A program made the translations under genes and the position numbers. Below the pieces are notes generated by a model. It made no database searches. It was not told the DNA's origin and saw only the letters and a program-made list of their open reading frames with translations. 64,000 bases of DNA from Planctomycetota bacterium (GTDB lineage: Bacteria; Planctomycetota; OFTM77): NCBI GenBank assembly GCA_029260795.1, contig JAJDCO010000083.1, positions 1 to 64,000 of the forward strand. The letters run 5' to 3'. Positions 32,642 through 41,068 of this stretch are shown piece after piece. The first letter of the stretch is position 1; every line of letters starts with the position of its first letter.

Positions 32642-33886
32642 ATGACGGATCCAAAGCCGTTTCGATACCTCACGCACGCGTTTCCTCCGATCGGAGGCGT
32701 GATCAAGACCGAGCCCGACGACTTTGTCGTCGAGGAGGTCCCGCTCTACAACGTCTCGGGCAGCGGCGCGCACACGATGTTCCAGATCGAGAAGCGCCAG
32801 CTGACGACCTTCGATGCCATCGCCCAGATTGCGCGAGCGCTCGGAAAGCGACCCGAAGCCGTCGGGTATGCGGGGCTCAAAGACGCGCGCGCGGTGACTC
32901 GGCAGCACCTATCGATCGAGGGCGTCGATCCCGACCAAGTTCAAGCGATCTCGGTTCCCAACCTGCAGGTTCTCTGGGCCGAGCGCCACGAGAACAAGCT
33001 GAAGATCGGACACTTGCGCGGGAACCGCTTTCGGATTCGGCTCCGCAAGGTCCGCAGCCGAGACTTCGGAAGCTGCAAGAAAGTCCTTGCGCAGCTGGCG
33101 CAGCAGGGCGTGCCGAACTTCTTCGGCCGACAGCGATTCGGCGCCAAGGGCTGCTCCCACCTCTACGGCGCTGCCGTCCTACGCGCGGATCCCCAGCTCT
33201 TTGTCGACCGGGTGATGCTGACGGGCGCGGAACGGGAGTACGGCTTCATTCGGGAGTCTCGCGAGCTCTATCGACAAGGAGACTGGGTGGGGGCCGAGGA
33301 GAAGGTTCCCCATCGCTTCGATGTCGAGAAGCGCATCATGGGGGCACTCGTTCGGTTCAAGACCGTGGACGAGCGCGTCTTCGACGCCGTGCCTCGCAAG
33401 ATGCGACGCTTCTTCGTCTCGGCCTATCAGTCTTTCTTGTTCAACCAGTTCCTCGCCGAGCGCCTCGACTCCATGAACGTGCTTCAGGCCGGAGACATCG
33501 CCACCCTTCACCGTAATGGTGCGGCCTTCTTGGTCGAGGATCCGGTGCGCGAGCAGCCGCGGTTGAATCGATTCGAGATCAGTGCCTCCGGGCCAATCTT
33601 CGGGTACAAGATGCTGCGCGCCGAAGGGGAGCCTCGGGCGCTGGAGGACCGATTGCTCGCCGCCGAGTCGCTGTCGCTTGAGGACTTTCGGCGCGGTGAG
33701 CGCTCCCTCCGAATGCCGGGCGAGCGGCGTCCGCTCCGATTTCCGATCGAGCTGATCGACGTTCGGCTCTGGGAAGGATCGTTCCAGCTCGAGTTCTTTC
33801 TGCCCAAGGGCTGCTATGCCACCTCGGTCCTCGATGAGGTCGTAAAGCCCGGCCGTCGCGAGTCTTGGCTCCCAGAGCTCGCCTGA
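32642..33886 (+). CDS. truD: tRNA pseudouridine13 synthase TruD
   Basis: This 414-residue enzyme isomerises U13 of tRNA-Glu. The N-terminus PDDFVVEEVPLYNVSGSG and the catalytic segment VGYAGLKDARAVTRQ (Asp81 as nucleophile) are diagnostic, as are QGVPNFFGRQRFG and LKRxxR-like basic motifs. A TRUD insertion domain follows in the middle. ATG at 32642. The upstream 218 bases contain a short perfect inverted repeat (TGATGA-tc-TCATCA, 32483-32496), otherwise nothing was noted. Confidence 0.93.
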   Translation: MTDPKPFRYLTHAFPPIGGVIKTEPDDFVVEEVPLYNVSGSGAHTMFQIEKRQLTTFDAIAQIARALGKRPEAVGYAGLKDARAVTRQHLSIEGVDPDQVQAISVPNLQVLWAERHENKLKIGHLRGNRFRIRLRKVRSRDFGSCKKVLAQLAQQGVPNFFGRQRFGAKGCSHLYGAAVLRADPQLFVDRVMLTGAEREYGFIRESRELYRQGDWVGAEEKVPHRFDVEKRIMGALVRFKTVDERVFDAVPRKMRRFFVSAYQSFLFNQFLAERLDSMNVLQAGDIATLHRNGAAFLVEDPVREQPRLNRFEISASGPIFGYKMLRAEGEPRALEDRLLAAESLSLEDFRRGERSLRMPGERRPLRFPIELIDVRLWEGSFQLEFFLPKGCYATSVLDEVVKPGRRESWLPELA

Positions 33887-33896
33887 GAAAAGTGGT

Positions 33897-33923
33897 TTGC
33901 CCTCTTCGCGTGCATGATATGAT
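33897..33923 (+). promoter_or_regulatory. Promoter candidate of the lipoprotein gene at 34.1 kb
   Basis: TTGCCC (33897-33902, 4 of 6), 15-base spacer and TATGAT (33918-33923, 5 of 6). The spacer is short, so confidence is limited. The leader would be about 190 bases and includes a run of nine C near 34065-34075. Confidence 0.4.
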
Positions 33924-34115
33924 TCACGCGTTCCCCGGTGGACACGATCCGAGCCCGTACGTGTCCCCGAGATCTCTCTCGATTTTCGCGATCCGTCTGT
34001 TCTGATCGGACTTCTCGCTGTCGGCGTGAGTCCGTCCGGGACCGTTCGTGCCCGAACGGCGCCCCCCCCCCTCTGCTAAACCTGATGGTCCCCCGAGTCT
34101 CTGGAGAACGACGAA

Positions 34116-35144
34116 ATGCGAATGCCCCTCAGCTGGCTCAAGGCGAGCGCGCTGTCCAGCATACTGATCGGCTGCTTGGCCTGTGGCAACGGTGACGAGA
34201 AGTCCGAAGGCGCAGGTGTCTCGGCCACGAAGAGCAAGGAACAAGAGACGACCAAGAAGCCGTTCAAGGCACTCGAGCTACCCGATGATCCCGAGCAACG
34301 GGTGCAGGTCCTCCTCGATCACGCCATCGAGGTCGCTGGTGGGCTCGATGCCTGGAAGGCGATCGAGACTATCGACTTCCGGGTGCTCGACCGAAACTAC
34401 AATCTGAAGAACGGCAACATGATGTGGGAGATGACGCAGCGCTACTTTCTGCGCCCCCACGAGCATCGCTATCGGGTGGAAGACTACACTGAAGGCGGCA
34501 ATCCGAACTTCATGGTCTTCGACGGACGCGAGGGCTTCATGAAGGTCGAAGGCAAGCTGCTACGAAACGTCGAGAGCCGGGAAGAGGCGCGCGAGGATCT
34601 CTTGACGGAAGCCCGTTACATGACCATGCCTTTTGCCTTGCTGGCACCGGATGTCGAGCTCGAGTACGAGGGGCCTGGCGAGTACGAGGGGGCTCGCGTT
34701 CAGCGGGTGCGCGCGTTGTTTCGGGACGGCCTCAAGAGTCGGATCGAACCCGATCGCTACGAGGTATTCTTCGACGCCCAGACGGGAGCGTTCCTGGGGC
34801 TTCGGCACCTCGTCGTCATCCAAGCTCAAGGCAAGGAGCGTCTGGCCCAACGGAACCTCGGCTACGTCGAGTTCGCGGAGCAGGGTGGCGTGCTCTTTCC
34901 GCTCGTTCGCGTGCAGTTCGGTGAGAACGCCAGCCTGGAACGACCCCGTGTCACTCGTCACATGAGCGAGTTTCACGTCAATGGCGAGTATGAGGACTAT
35001 CTCTTCGCCGAGCCGTCCGAAGGGGGCGAAGATCCCTTCTATCGTGCCAACCTTGCCCGGGTCAAGGCAGAGCATAAGGCGCGCCGCGCCAAACAAGACG
35101 CCGCGGATCTGGAGCAAGATGCCAAAGAGAGCCGACCGAAGTGA
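34116..35144 (+). CDS. Lipoprotein, LolA-like fold, unknown role
   Basis: This 342-residue protein has a lipoprotein signal (LSSILIGCLACGNG, lipobox Cys20 or 23) and an acidic, Lys-rich linker. The body (about 60-330) has the LolA-like pattern seen in the genes at 2.1-4.2 kb: GGLDAWKAIETIDFRVLDRN, FMVFDGREGFMKVEG and EVFFDAQTGAFLGLRHLV. The C-terminal 20 residues are charged (KARRAKQDAADLEQDAKE). It is likely an outer-membrane-facing lipoprotein. The three LolA-like proteins of this window make a small paralogous family whose ligands are unknown. Confidence 0.72.
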   Translation: MRMPLSWLKASALSSILIGCLACGNGDEKSEGAGVSATKSKEQETTKKPFKALELPDDPEQRVQVLLDHAIEVAGGLDAWKAIETIDFRVLDRNYNLKNGNMMWEMTQRYFLRPHEHRYRVEDYTEGGNPNFMVFDGREGFMKVEGKLLRNVESREEAREDLLTEARYMTMPFALLAPDVELEYEGPGEYEGARVQRVRALFRDGLKSRIEPDRYEVFFDAQTGAFLGLRHLVVIQAQGKERLAQRNLGYVEFAEQGGVLFPLVRVQFGENASLERPRVTRHMSEFHVNGEYEDYLFAEPSEGGEDPFYRANLARVKAEHKARRAKQDAADLEQDAKESRPK

Positions 35145-35186
35145 GAGGATCCGAAAGCGTGTCTCGATGATTCGCCTGCTCGGACG

Positions 35187-35768
35187 ATGATCGCCTGGAT
35201 CGTCACTGGCTTCGCAGCCTGGGGAACGGCTCTCGTCCCCTGGGCCGCGGCGGGCTCGTTTCGTGCCGGGCGAAACCTCCTCGCCATTCTCGTCGCCTCG
35301 CTCGTGGCCGGACTCCTCGCCGCTACTTCCCAGGGTGCGGCCTTCTTGCCGACCGTCGCCATCTTCAGTGGTTGTTCATTGGCGCTGCTGGGCGCGGCTC
35401 GACTCCTTCGGTCGGTCGGTTGCTGCCCGATGGCGACGACTCTCTCGCTTGGCTTGACCTGGTGGCTCCTCCTCGCTTCACCCTTCCTGGCCGCGCCCCT
35501 CGTCTCGGCTCCTGACGTGAGCCTTCCGTCGCAGGCCGTCACCACTTGGATCGCCGCCCTTCACCCGGTCGGCGTCCTGCTCGACAGCGGCTGGAGCCTC
35601 GACTGGTTCCGCGCCGACCACCTCTACGATGCTTCACCGCTGGGCTCGCACTACTTTCGATACCCGAGCTGGAGAGCGTATGTCGGAGTGGCCCTCACGA
35701 GCGGCGCCGTTGCCATCGCGCTCGCCTACGGCGTGGACAAGCTGCGAGCGTCTCGGTCCACCGACTAG
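35187..35768 (+). CDS. Membrane protein, unknown
   Basis: This 193-residue hydrophobic protein has about four helices (residues about 1-24, 31-50, 52-70, 80-105) followed by a soluble stretch (SLDWFRADHLYDASPLGSHYFRYPSW) and a final helix near 165-183. I do not recognise the family. It begins 42 bases after the lipoprotein gene and may share its transcript. Nothing in sequence gives a function. Confidence 0.6.
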   Translation: MIAWIVTGFAAWGTALVPWAAAGSFRAGRNLLAILVASLVAGLLAATSQGAAFLPTVAIFSGCSLALLGAARLLRSVGCCPMATTLSLGLTWWLLLASPFLAAPLVSAPDVSLPSQAVTTWIAALHPVGVLLDSGWSLDWFRADHLYDASPLGSHYFRYPSWRAYVGVALTSGAVAIALAYGVDKLRASRSTD

Positions 35769-35878
35769 GGTTCGGCCCACTCTTCTGGTAGTCTCGTCGC
35801 CGATGTCCCCGCGGAAGAGGTCTGGGGTCGTTGATGAAGCGACCCGTTCCACCACCACCCCAAGTCGAAGAGGCGAGC

Positions 35879-36106
35879 ATGGTCCGCAAGATTCTGTGCA
35901 CCTTCCCACAGAAGGTGATTCAGGAGCCGATCCTGTACTCGATCTCCCAGATGTTCGACGTGGTCTACAACCTCAAAGGCGGCACGTTCTCTGAGGAGCT
36001 GACGATGCTGTCGATCGAGCTCGAAGGAGAGCCCGATGAGGTCGACAAGGTCGTCATCTATCTGCGGGACGACAAAGGCGTCGAGATCAGCGAGCTGGGA
36101 GACTGA
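35879..36106 (+). CDS. Stand-alone NIL domain protein
   Basis: This 75-residue protein is a complete NIL domain: VRKILCTFPQKVIQEPILYS, ISQMFDVVYNLKGGTFSEEL and SIELEGEPDEVDKVVIYLRD. NIL domains usually sit at the C-terminus of methionine ABC-transporter ATPases or near ferredoxins and are thought to bind ligands. ATG at 35879 has gaagagg upstream with 5 bases of spacing and gives the canonical start; an earlier ATG at 35834 would add 15 mostly Pro/Glu residues. Four bases separate it from the next gene, so it is probably co-transcribed with ggt. Confidence 0.85.
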   Translation: MVRKILCTFPQKVIQEPILYSISQMFDVVYNLKGGTFSEELTMLSIELEGEPDEVDKVVIYLRDDKGVEISELGD

Positions 36107-36110
36107 TCGA

Positions 36111-37838
36111 ATGAGAGCGTCCTCTCGAGGCCTCGCGCTCGGGAGGCTGCCCTTCTGGACCCTCGGCCTGGTAGGGCTGCTTCTTCTGGGACCGGTGGGG
36201 CGGGCGTCCGAAAAGGATGAGCCCGTTTCGGCGCGGCGAGGGATGGTCGTGGCCGAGCAGCCCATCGCGGCCCGCGTCGGGGCCGAGGTCCTGCGAGCGG
36301 GCGGCAGTGCGATCGATGCCGCGGTCGCAACCGCCTTCGCTCTCGCAGTCGTTCATCCGCAAGCTGGAAACATCGGAGGCGGCGGGTTCGCGGTCGTTCG
36401 AATGCACGGTGGCGAGGTGGCGACTCTCGACTTTCGTGAGGCGGCTCCTGGTCGCGCGAGCCGGGACATGTATCTCGATGAAAAAGGCGAAGTCGTACCC
36501 GACCTGAGCCGGTTCAGCCATCTGGCGGCCGGCGTGCCTGGTTCGGTCGCCGGACTGTGTGCGCTGCACGAGCGCTTCGGCACGTTGCCCCTCGACCGGT
36601 TGATGGCTCCGGCGATCGCACTCGCCGAGAAGGGCTTCGAGGTCGGGCCCTGGTTGGCGGGTGACTTGCGAAGTGCCCGTCGTCGCTTCGAGCGTTTCGA
36701 GTCCTCGAAGGCCGTGTTCTTCCGGAACGGAAAGCCGCTCGAGGAGGGTGATCGCCTCCTCCAACCGGATCTCGCCCGGACGCTCACCGACATCGCCGAG
36801 AAGGGGCCAGCGGGATTCTATACGGGCGAGGTCGCCGAGCGAATCGTCGCGGAGATGAAGCGCGGCGGTGGGTTGATCAGTCTGGACGATCTGAAGCGCT
36901 ACACGGCGCGCTGGCGGGACCCGGTCGTGTTCGCCTATCGCGGTCGCACCGTCTACTCCATGCCGCCGCCCAGCTCGGGCGGCATCGCGCTCGCTCAGAT
37001 CTTGGGCATGATGGAGTCGTTCGACCTGCGAGGAGCCGGGTTCGGTTCGGCCGCGTCGGTCCACCGCCTGGCGGAGGTCTTTCGGCGCGTCTACGCAGAC
37101 CGGTCGGAGTATCTCGGGGACAGCGACTTCTTCCAGGTACCGGTCTCGCGGCTCACGAGCGCCGAGTACTTGGCCGCTCGCCAGGCCGGAATCTCACCTT
37201 GGAAGGCGTCGTCGTCCAAGAGCATCAAGCCGGGTGAGCCAGTGCCCGTGGAGAGCGACGACACGACGCACTTCAGCCTCGTCGACGCCGCAGGCAACGC
37301 GGTCTCGATCACGACCACCATCAACTACACGTTCGGGTCGCACATCGTCGTCTCGGGCGCCGGCTTCCTGCTCAACAACGAGATGGACGACTTCAGCGCC
37401 AAGCCGGGTGTCCCGAACCTCTACGGCCTCGTCGGCGGCGAGGCCAACGCGATCGCTCCACACAAACGAATGCTCAGCTCGATGACGCCGACGATCATCA
37501 CCGAGGGAGATCGGTTGTCGATGGTCGTCGGAGCGCCCGGTGGCTCACGCATCATCACCGGTGTGGCTCAGGTCATCCTCAACGTGATCGACCACGAGAT
37601 GAACGTGGCGGAAGCCGTGAATGCGCGGCGCTTTCACCACCAGTGGCTCCCCGACGAGCTACGCACCGAGCGCTTCGCACTCTCGCCAGACACGATGCGG
37701 TTGCTCCGCGGCATGGGGCACGATGTCGTCGTGCGCCGGGGAGGCATCGCACGCGTGCAAGCCATCGTGGTCGACGAAGAAGGCGTGCGGCACGGAGCCA
37801 GCGACCCCCGCGGCGGCGGTGCGGCGATCGGTTACTGA
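36111..37838 (+). CDS. ggt: Gamma-glutamyltransferase (autoprocessing, exported)
   Basis: This 575-residue precursor transfers or hydrolyses gamma-glutamyl groups, for example of glutathione. The N-terminus has a signal peptide (LPFWTLGLVGLLLLGPVGRA). The large-subunit motif GNIGGGGFAVVRMHGG is present. The autoprocessing site is D-TTHFSLVD, with Thr385 expected to become the N-terminal nucleophile of the small subunit. The substrate-loop residues TINYTFGSHIVVSGAGFLLN and the small-subunit MLSSMTPTI motif are intact, so it should be active in the periplasm. Confidence 0.95.
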   Translation: MRASSRGLALGRLPFWTLGLVGLLLLGPVGRASEKDEPVSARRGMVVAEQPIAARVGAEVLRAGGSAIDAAVATAFALAVVHPQAGNIGGGGFAVVRMHGGEVATLDFREAAPGRASRDMYLDEKGEVVPDLSRFSHLAAGVPGSVAGLCALHERFGTLPLDRLMAPAIALAEKGFEVGPWLAGDLRSARRRFERFESSKAVFFRNGKPLEEGDRLLQPDLARTLTDIAEKGPAGFYTGEVAERIVAEMKRGGGLISLDDLKRYTARWRDPVVFAYRGRTVYSMPPPSSGGIALAQILGMMESFDLRGAGFGSAASVHRLAEVFRRVYADRSEYLGDSDFFQVPVSRLTSAEYLAARQAGISPWKASSSKSIKPGEPVPVESDDTTHFSLVDAAGNAVSITTTINYTFGSHIVVSGAGFLLNNEMDDFSAKPGVPNLYGLVGGEANAIAPHKRMLSSMTPTIITEGDRLSMVVGAPGGSRIITGVAQVILNVIDHEMNVAEAVNARRFHHQWLPDELRTERFALSPDTMRLLRGMGHDVVVRRGGIARVQAIVVDEEGVRHGASDPRGGGAAIGY

Positions 37839-38110
37839 GACTCGGGCCGAGCGAAGCTCGGAGTGCGTCCGCGCAGCGAAGCGGTCGCGAATGTGTCGAG
37901 CCGACCGACCTTCTCGCCCCCGCGAGGTGAATCGTGGAATCGACCGCCGCGCGAAGCTGACGCCGAAGCGACAAGCGCGTGCGAACGGTCGCGAGCGTCA
38001 GCTTCGCTGCCCGGTCCGCGCATGAGCAGCTTCGTCAACCGCTGACGGGCAGCTTCGCGGACGCACTCCCACTCCGGCTCCCACTCCGCGGACGCGCTCC
38101 GACTTTCGCA
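37839..38110. repeat. GC-rich spacer with inverted repeats
   Basis: This gap after ggt (358 bases to the next gene, including the terminator) has no gene. It holds a 13-bp inverted repeat (gcgaagctgacgc at 37951-37963 and gcgtcagcttcgc at 37995-38007) and several copies of 'gcttcgc' and 'cggacgc(g/a)ctcc'. The strings recall those at 0.83-0.99 kb. Confidence 0.55.
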
Positions 38111-38120
38111 CTCGCCCACG

Positions 38121-38152
38121 AAAAAACCCCGAGGTCCGGAGGGACCTCGGGG
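38121..38152 (-). terminator. Intrinsic terminator for the zinc-ribbon gene pair
   Basis: CCCCGAGGTCC (38127-38137) pairs perfectly with GGACCTCGGGG (38142-38152) around a ggag loop. On the minus strand the stem is followed by six T residues (38121-38126). It lies 44 bases beyond the stop of the gene at 38197 and ends that transcript. Confidence 0.85.
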
Positions 38153-38196
38153 CATGCGTTCGTCGGCCAGAAGACCGACGTCCCGCGGCTTTTCTC

Positions 38197-39411
38197 TTAC
38201 TCGCCGTCGCCCTCGTTCTGGGCGGCCTCGGAGTTCCGCTTGTGGCGCTCGTCGACCAAGATCCAGAATCCAGGGTTCCGGGCGTTGGCGCAGTAGAAGG
38301 TCACCCACAGGTTGACGGCCTTCTGATTGTACGTCTCGATGCCACCCGGCACCTTGATCTTGTCCTCGGGAGCCGGCGGCTCGACGAACCAGCGCTCGTT
38401 GCCCTTTTGGAGGATGTCGTAGATCGCGTTGTCGAGATCGCGACCGACAATGCGATGCGCCTCCTTGCCCATGTCCAGCCCGTTGAACGAGTTGATGAGA
38501 GCAGCCACCGCGTACTTCCCGTAGCTTTTCAGCTCGCTGACGGCTCCGAGCTGCTCACGTCCTCCGCTCGGGTCCTGCACGACGGACTGAAGGGATTCCA
38601 TCTTCTCGATGACGTCGGCGGGCGTGTCCTTGAGATAGGGGACGGGCTTGATCTGAACGACGAAGTTCTCGTAGTCGGCGTCCTTGTGGAACAGCGGGTC
38701 CCATTCCTTGGGGACGTAGACGGGCGTGTCGTCCTTCTTGGTCGTCTTGCCCGCATCCGCAGCGTCTCCCTCTCCGCCTTCGGAGGAAGCACCTTCGCCA
38801 CCCGCGCCGGCCTGGTCGGCCCCGGTCGCTTCGGTGCCGCCGCTCTCGGCCGACTTCGTCTCGTTCGGAATCGGCTCGTCGTCACTCATCATCATCATGA
38901 CGACGACGACGATGGCGGCGATCACCACGACACCGATTCCGGCGAGCAGCGGCACGTTCGGCCCGGACGACTCGGCGCTGGCGGCGGCGGCTCGCCGTCC
39001 GCGACCACCCGACGCACTGCGTCGGGTTCGACCCGCGGTTTTCTCCTCGCCCTCTTCGCTGGCGGCCCCGCGCTTCGAGGCGCGAGTCTTGCCTTTGCCG
39101 GCAGCGGCCGCGGCGCCGCGGGTGCGCCGTCCGGCCCGACCCGGCTTCTCGGCGCTCGCGTCCTCGCCTTCGGCCGAAGCCTTGGCCCGCGACGATCGGC
39201 GAGCGGGCTTCTCAGCTTTCGGAGGTGTCGCCGAGCGACGAGCGCGTCCGGCTCCGGCCTTCTCGGCCGGCGGCGTGGGTGCGGCGGCGGCCTGGTCGAG
39301 CTCGATGATCGCGCCGCACTTGCTGCACTTCACCTTCTTGCCGCTGAAGTTGGCCGGCACCTTGAAGCGTGCGTTGCAATCTAGACACGAGATGACTTTG
39401 TGATCGGCCAT
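38197..39411 (-). CDS. Zinc-ribbon membrane protein with C-terminal HEAT-like region
   Basis: This 404-residue protein starts with an MJ0042-type zinc ribbon (VISCLDCNARFKVPANF, VKCSKCGAIIEL, residues about 6-36). A long Ala/Arg/Lys-rich disordered linker follows (about 45-150), then a single membrane helix (NVPLLAGIGVVVIAAIVVVVMMMM). An acidic linker and a C-terminal soluble domain complete it (AVSELKSYGKYAVAALINSFNGL, AHRIVGRDLDNAIYDILQKG). ATG at 39411 with ggagag upstream. It shares architecture with its upstream neighbour; together they look like a paralogous pair. Function unknown; such proteins are common in planctomycetes. Confidence 0.75.
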   Translation of the reverse strand: MADHKVISCLDCNARFKVPANFSGKKVKCSKCGAIIELDQAAAAPTPPAEKAGAGRARRSATPPKAEKPARRSSRAKASAEGEDASAEKPGRAGRRTRGAAAAAGKGKTRASKRGAASEEGEEKTAGRTRRSASGGRGRRAAAASAESSGPNVPLLAGIGVVVIAAIVVVVMMMMSDDEPIPNETKSAESGGTEATGADQAGAGGEGASSEGGEGDAADAGKTTKKDDTPVYVPKEWDPLFHKDADYENFVVQIKPVPYLKDTPADVIEKMESLQSVVQDPSGGREQLGAVSELKSYGKYAVAALINSFNGLDMGKEAHRIVGRDLDNAIYDILQKGNERWFVEPPAPEDKIKVPGGIETYNQKAVNLWVTFYCANARNPGFWILVDERHKRNSEAAQNEGDGE

Positions 39412-39493
39412 CGGGGTAATCTCTCCTCGCTGGTTGACGAGACCGGGGTGCCGTGTGGAGCCGTGGGGCAAGCCCGTCGGCCGCTCTTTCGAT

Positions 39494-40792
39494 TCAGCCG
39501 CCCACTTTCTTGTCAGCGTTGCGCTTTCGATGTTTCGGGATTCGAATCTCTTCCGGCTGCTCCGGCGGCACGAACTTGTCACCGTAAGTGCGCCACCAGC
39601 CGAACCACTTCTTCAACGCTCGAGTCTTGGTATCTTCCTCACTCTCTCCCGACGTCGCCAAACCCATCTGAGGGGCGAAGCCGAATCGCTTGCCCGTGAG
39701 GTCGCGCAACGTGATCACGAGCTGGTTCACGACCATCATGGCGTCGGGCGTATCCACGCCCTTTCGAGCGATCGCGCTCAACAGATGGGGGATCGCAGGC
39801 TTTCCGATTCTTAGAAGCTCGTTGCGCGCGTCGACCGCTTCGGAGGTCTTGCTGAGATCCATGACGATCGCGACGTTCGCCTCGATCTTTTCGGTGAGCT
39901 CCGGAGGCGTATCGGCCAGCGGCGGTACTTGAGCGATGTGATCGTTTCGGGAGGGGCGCCCGCTTTTCTGATCCACGCCACCGCGCTCCCCGCTGCCCTC
40001 GTCGATGCCGCCTTCTGCACCACCCTCCTCACCAGACGTCGAGGCGATCGACGCTTCCGGCTCCTCGAAGAAGCTCCCCGAGCGATGAAGCTCGGCGACC
40101 TTCCAACCGAAGCCCGCCGACTTGACGAGCACGAACCGGAGCTCGGCCGACTTCTTCGGCCCTTCGGTCGAGACCGTCATCTCGACGTCGTTGCCCGGGA
40201 GGTCGACCGGGCCCTTCACCTTGGGTGCCGAGAGTCGGGTCGCACCGCGAAGCTCGTCGGAGAGCAAGAGGTCGAAGAGTTGGCGCTCGTAGTCGGTCCG
40301 GGCCGGTCCGTCGAGCGTGCCGTAGAGCTGGTCTCCGAGGATGGCGCGCGCGGGCTCGAACTGCGCAGAGAAACGATGATGGCTGATGGACTCCATCACC
40401 CGAGGCTGGTCGAAGTTCTCGACGGCTTTCAGGAAGGCGCGCACGCTCGCGTCGGGTCCGAGCTCGGTCCCGGAATCGGCGCCCGCGTTGGTCTTCGTCT
40501 CCAACGAGGTACTGCCCTGAGTCGACGAGGCCACCGATCCCGATGCGTTCGGACCCGTCTTCCTGTCGTCGTCTCCACGCGAGAGGATGAAGGCGACGAT
40601 CGCGATGCCGATCACGCCGACACCGATCAGGATGATCGGAAGCTGATTGGCGGCCTTTTTTTGCTGCGCGTGCTGTGTCGGTCGCATGACCCGAATCGTG
40701 CGCCCGCATTTCTTGCAAGGCAGGCGCTTGCCGACCATTTCGGCCGACACCTTGTAGGCGGTCATGCAGCCAGGGCACTCGACTTGAAACAT
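39494..40792 (-). CDS. Zinc-ribbon membrane protein, HEAT-like, paralogue
   Basis: This 432-residue protein has the same order as the downstream gene: zinc ribbon (FQVECPGCMTAYKVSAEM, LPCKKCGRTIRV), basic stretch, single membrane helix (LPIILIGVGVIGIAIVAFIL, about 50-69), disordered linker, a nuclear-transport-factor-like middle region (SVRAFLKAVENFDQPRVMES) and a C-terminal helical part (NELLRIGKPAIPHLLSAIAR). The end contains the 'RDLTGKRFGF...WFGWWRTYG' motif often seen in planctomycete HEAT proteins. Start ATG at 40792, first gene of the pair, 82 bases before the next. Confidence 0.75.
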   Translation of the reverse strand: MFQVECPGCMTAYKVSAEMVGKRLPCKKCGRTIRVMRPTQHAQQKKAANQLPIILIGVGVIGIAIVAFILSRGDDDRKTGPNASGSVASSTQGSTSLETKTNAGADSGTELGPDASVRAFLKAVENFDQPRVMESISHHRFSAQFEPARAILGDQLYGTLDGPARTDYERQLFDLLLSDELRGATRLSAPKVKGPVDLPGNDVEMTVSTEGPKKSAELRFVLVKSAGFGWKVAELHRSGSFFEEPEASIASTSGEEGGAEGGIDEGSGERGGVDQKSGRPSRNDHIAQVPPLADTPPELTEKIEANVAIVMDLSKTSEAVDARNELLRIGKPAIPHLLSAIARKGVDTPDAMMVVNQLVITLRDLTGKRFGFAPQMGLATSGESEEDTKTRALKKWFGWWRTYGDKFVPPEQPEEIRIPKHRKRNADKKVGG

Positions 40793-40888
40793 GGAGATGT
40801 TCTCCGGGCTTGGGAGCGGAGTCCGCCAGGCAGGCGATCCGACCGCGGTGGGCCTCGTTTGGCAGGATCCTCAGAGCGTGCAAGGACT

Positions 40889-40916
40889 AGCGTACGTTTC
40901 GCCTCTTGCGTGTCAA
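40889..40916 (-). promoter_or_regulatory. Promoter candidate of the zinc-ribbon pair
   Basis: On the minus strand: a perfect TTGACA (40911-40916), 16-base spacer and TACGCT (40889-40894, only 3 of 6). It lies about 100 bases before the ATG at 40792. Confidence 0.4.
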
Positions 40917-41068
40917 GGTCGGAAACGCCCTGAGGCACCGGCGCCACGCGCCGATGCGGCGATCTCGACCGTCGAGTCCGGCTCAGAAGGACGACCCTCG
41001 GCGGCAGTTCGCGGATCGCATAGACTGAACGCGTGTGGAGGTCGGTGGTTGTCGAGAGGAATGCAGGG

